Shown here: in pieces, positions 4,971 to 5,025 of the stretch | Layout: each line of letters opens with the position of its first letter | Numbering within the stretch: position 1 is the stretch's first letter | Assembly (NCBI GenBank): GCA_031269165.1 | Contig: JAISZQ010000026.1 | Location: 1 to 5,025, forward strand | Reading direction: 5' to 3' | Source of the DNA: Spirochaetaceae bacterium | GTDB lineage: Bacteria > Spirochaetota > Spirochaetia > Treponematales > Breznakiellaceae | DNA length: 5,025 nt | Notes under the pieces: model-generated | Told to the model about the DNA's origin: nothing | What the model saw: only the letters and a program-made list of their open reading frames with translations | Databases searched by the model: none | Position numbers and translations under genes: made by a program

Positions 4971-5025
4971 ACCACGACGGAAAGGTGAGACGGGGGCGGG
5001 GCATCCGGTAGGTTGCCTTCGGGGG

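Noticed and set aside
4754..5004. Two overlapping short minus-strand frames (4754-4975 and 4771-5004) running through the leftward terminator
   Set aside because: They read through the terminator hairpin and the GC-rich repeats, and neither product resembles a known protein.

Overview
The window holds a plus-strand sucrose/fructoside utilisation locus: the 3' end of a sucrose phosphorylase gene, a complete GH32 beta-fructosidase, a LacI-family regulator, and, after a 516-base gap, a complete sodium:solute symporter (SSS family). No gene is convincingly supported on the minus strand. The organism cannot be named from this sequence. Base composition is moderately GC-rich by eye and third codon positions favour G/C. 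The sucrose phosphorylase C-terminus resembles the GtfA type known from Gram-positive bacteria, but such genes also occur in other anaerobic gut bacteria. A fermentative gut-type anaerobe (Clostridia or Spirochaetes, for example) is a low-confidence guess.

Layout: 1-408 is the sucrose phosphorylase C-terminus, cut by the window start. 424-1851 is the GH32 enzyme and 1866-2843 the LacI regulator. The gaps between these three genes are 15 and 14 bases, so they probably form one operon, and a weak internal promoter may also drive the regulator. 2844-3178 is a 335-bp, transposase-free, MITE-like element. It has 11-bp terminal inverted repeats and is flanked by TAA direct repeats, the left one being the stop codon of the regulator. 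Its interior is packed with perfect inverted repeats and has a terminator-like hairpin near the right end. 3182-3359 is the leader of the symporter, with a promoter, a 15-bp palindrome over the -10 (operator candidate) and a good ribosome binding site. 3360-4823 is the symporter. 4824-5025 has no gene. It holds a hairpin whose T-tract lies on the minus strand, so it looks like a terminator for leftward transcription, followed by two GC-rich hairpin repeats.

How the genes may work together (inference): sucrose or a related fructoside enters the cell, is split by phosphorolysis to glucose 1-phosphate and fructose or by hydrolysis in the cytoplasmic GH32 enzyme, and the LacI-type protein senses a sugar or sugar phosphate and controls the operon and perhaps the symporter. 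The symporter's substrate is not shown by the sequence. No novel protein system is evident. The most unusual part is the intergenic DNA: the structured mobile element abutting a stop codon, and repeat sequence shared between the two intergenic regions.
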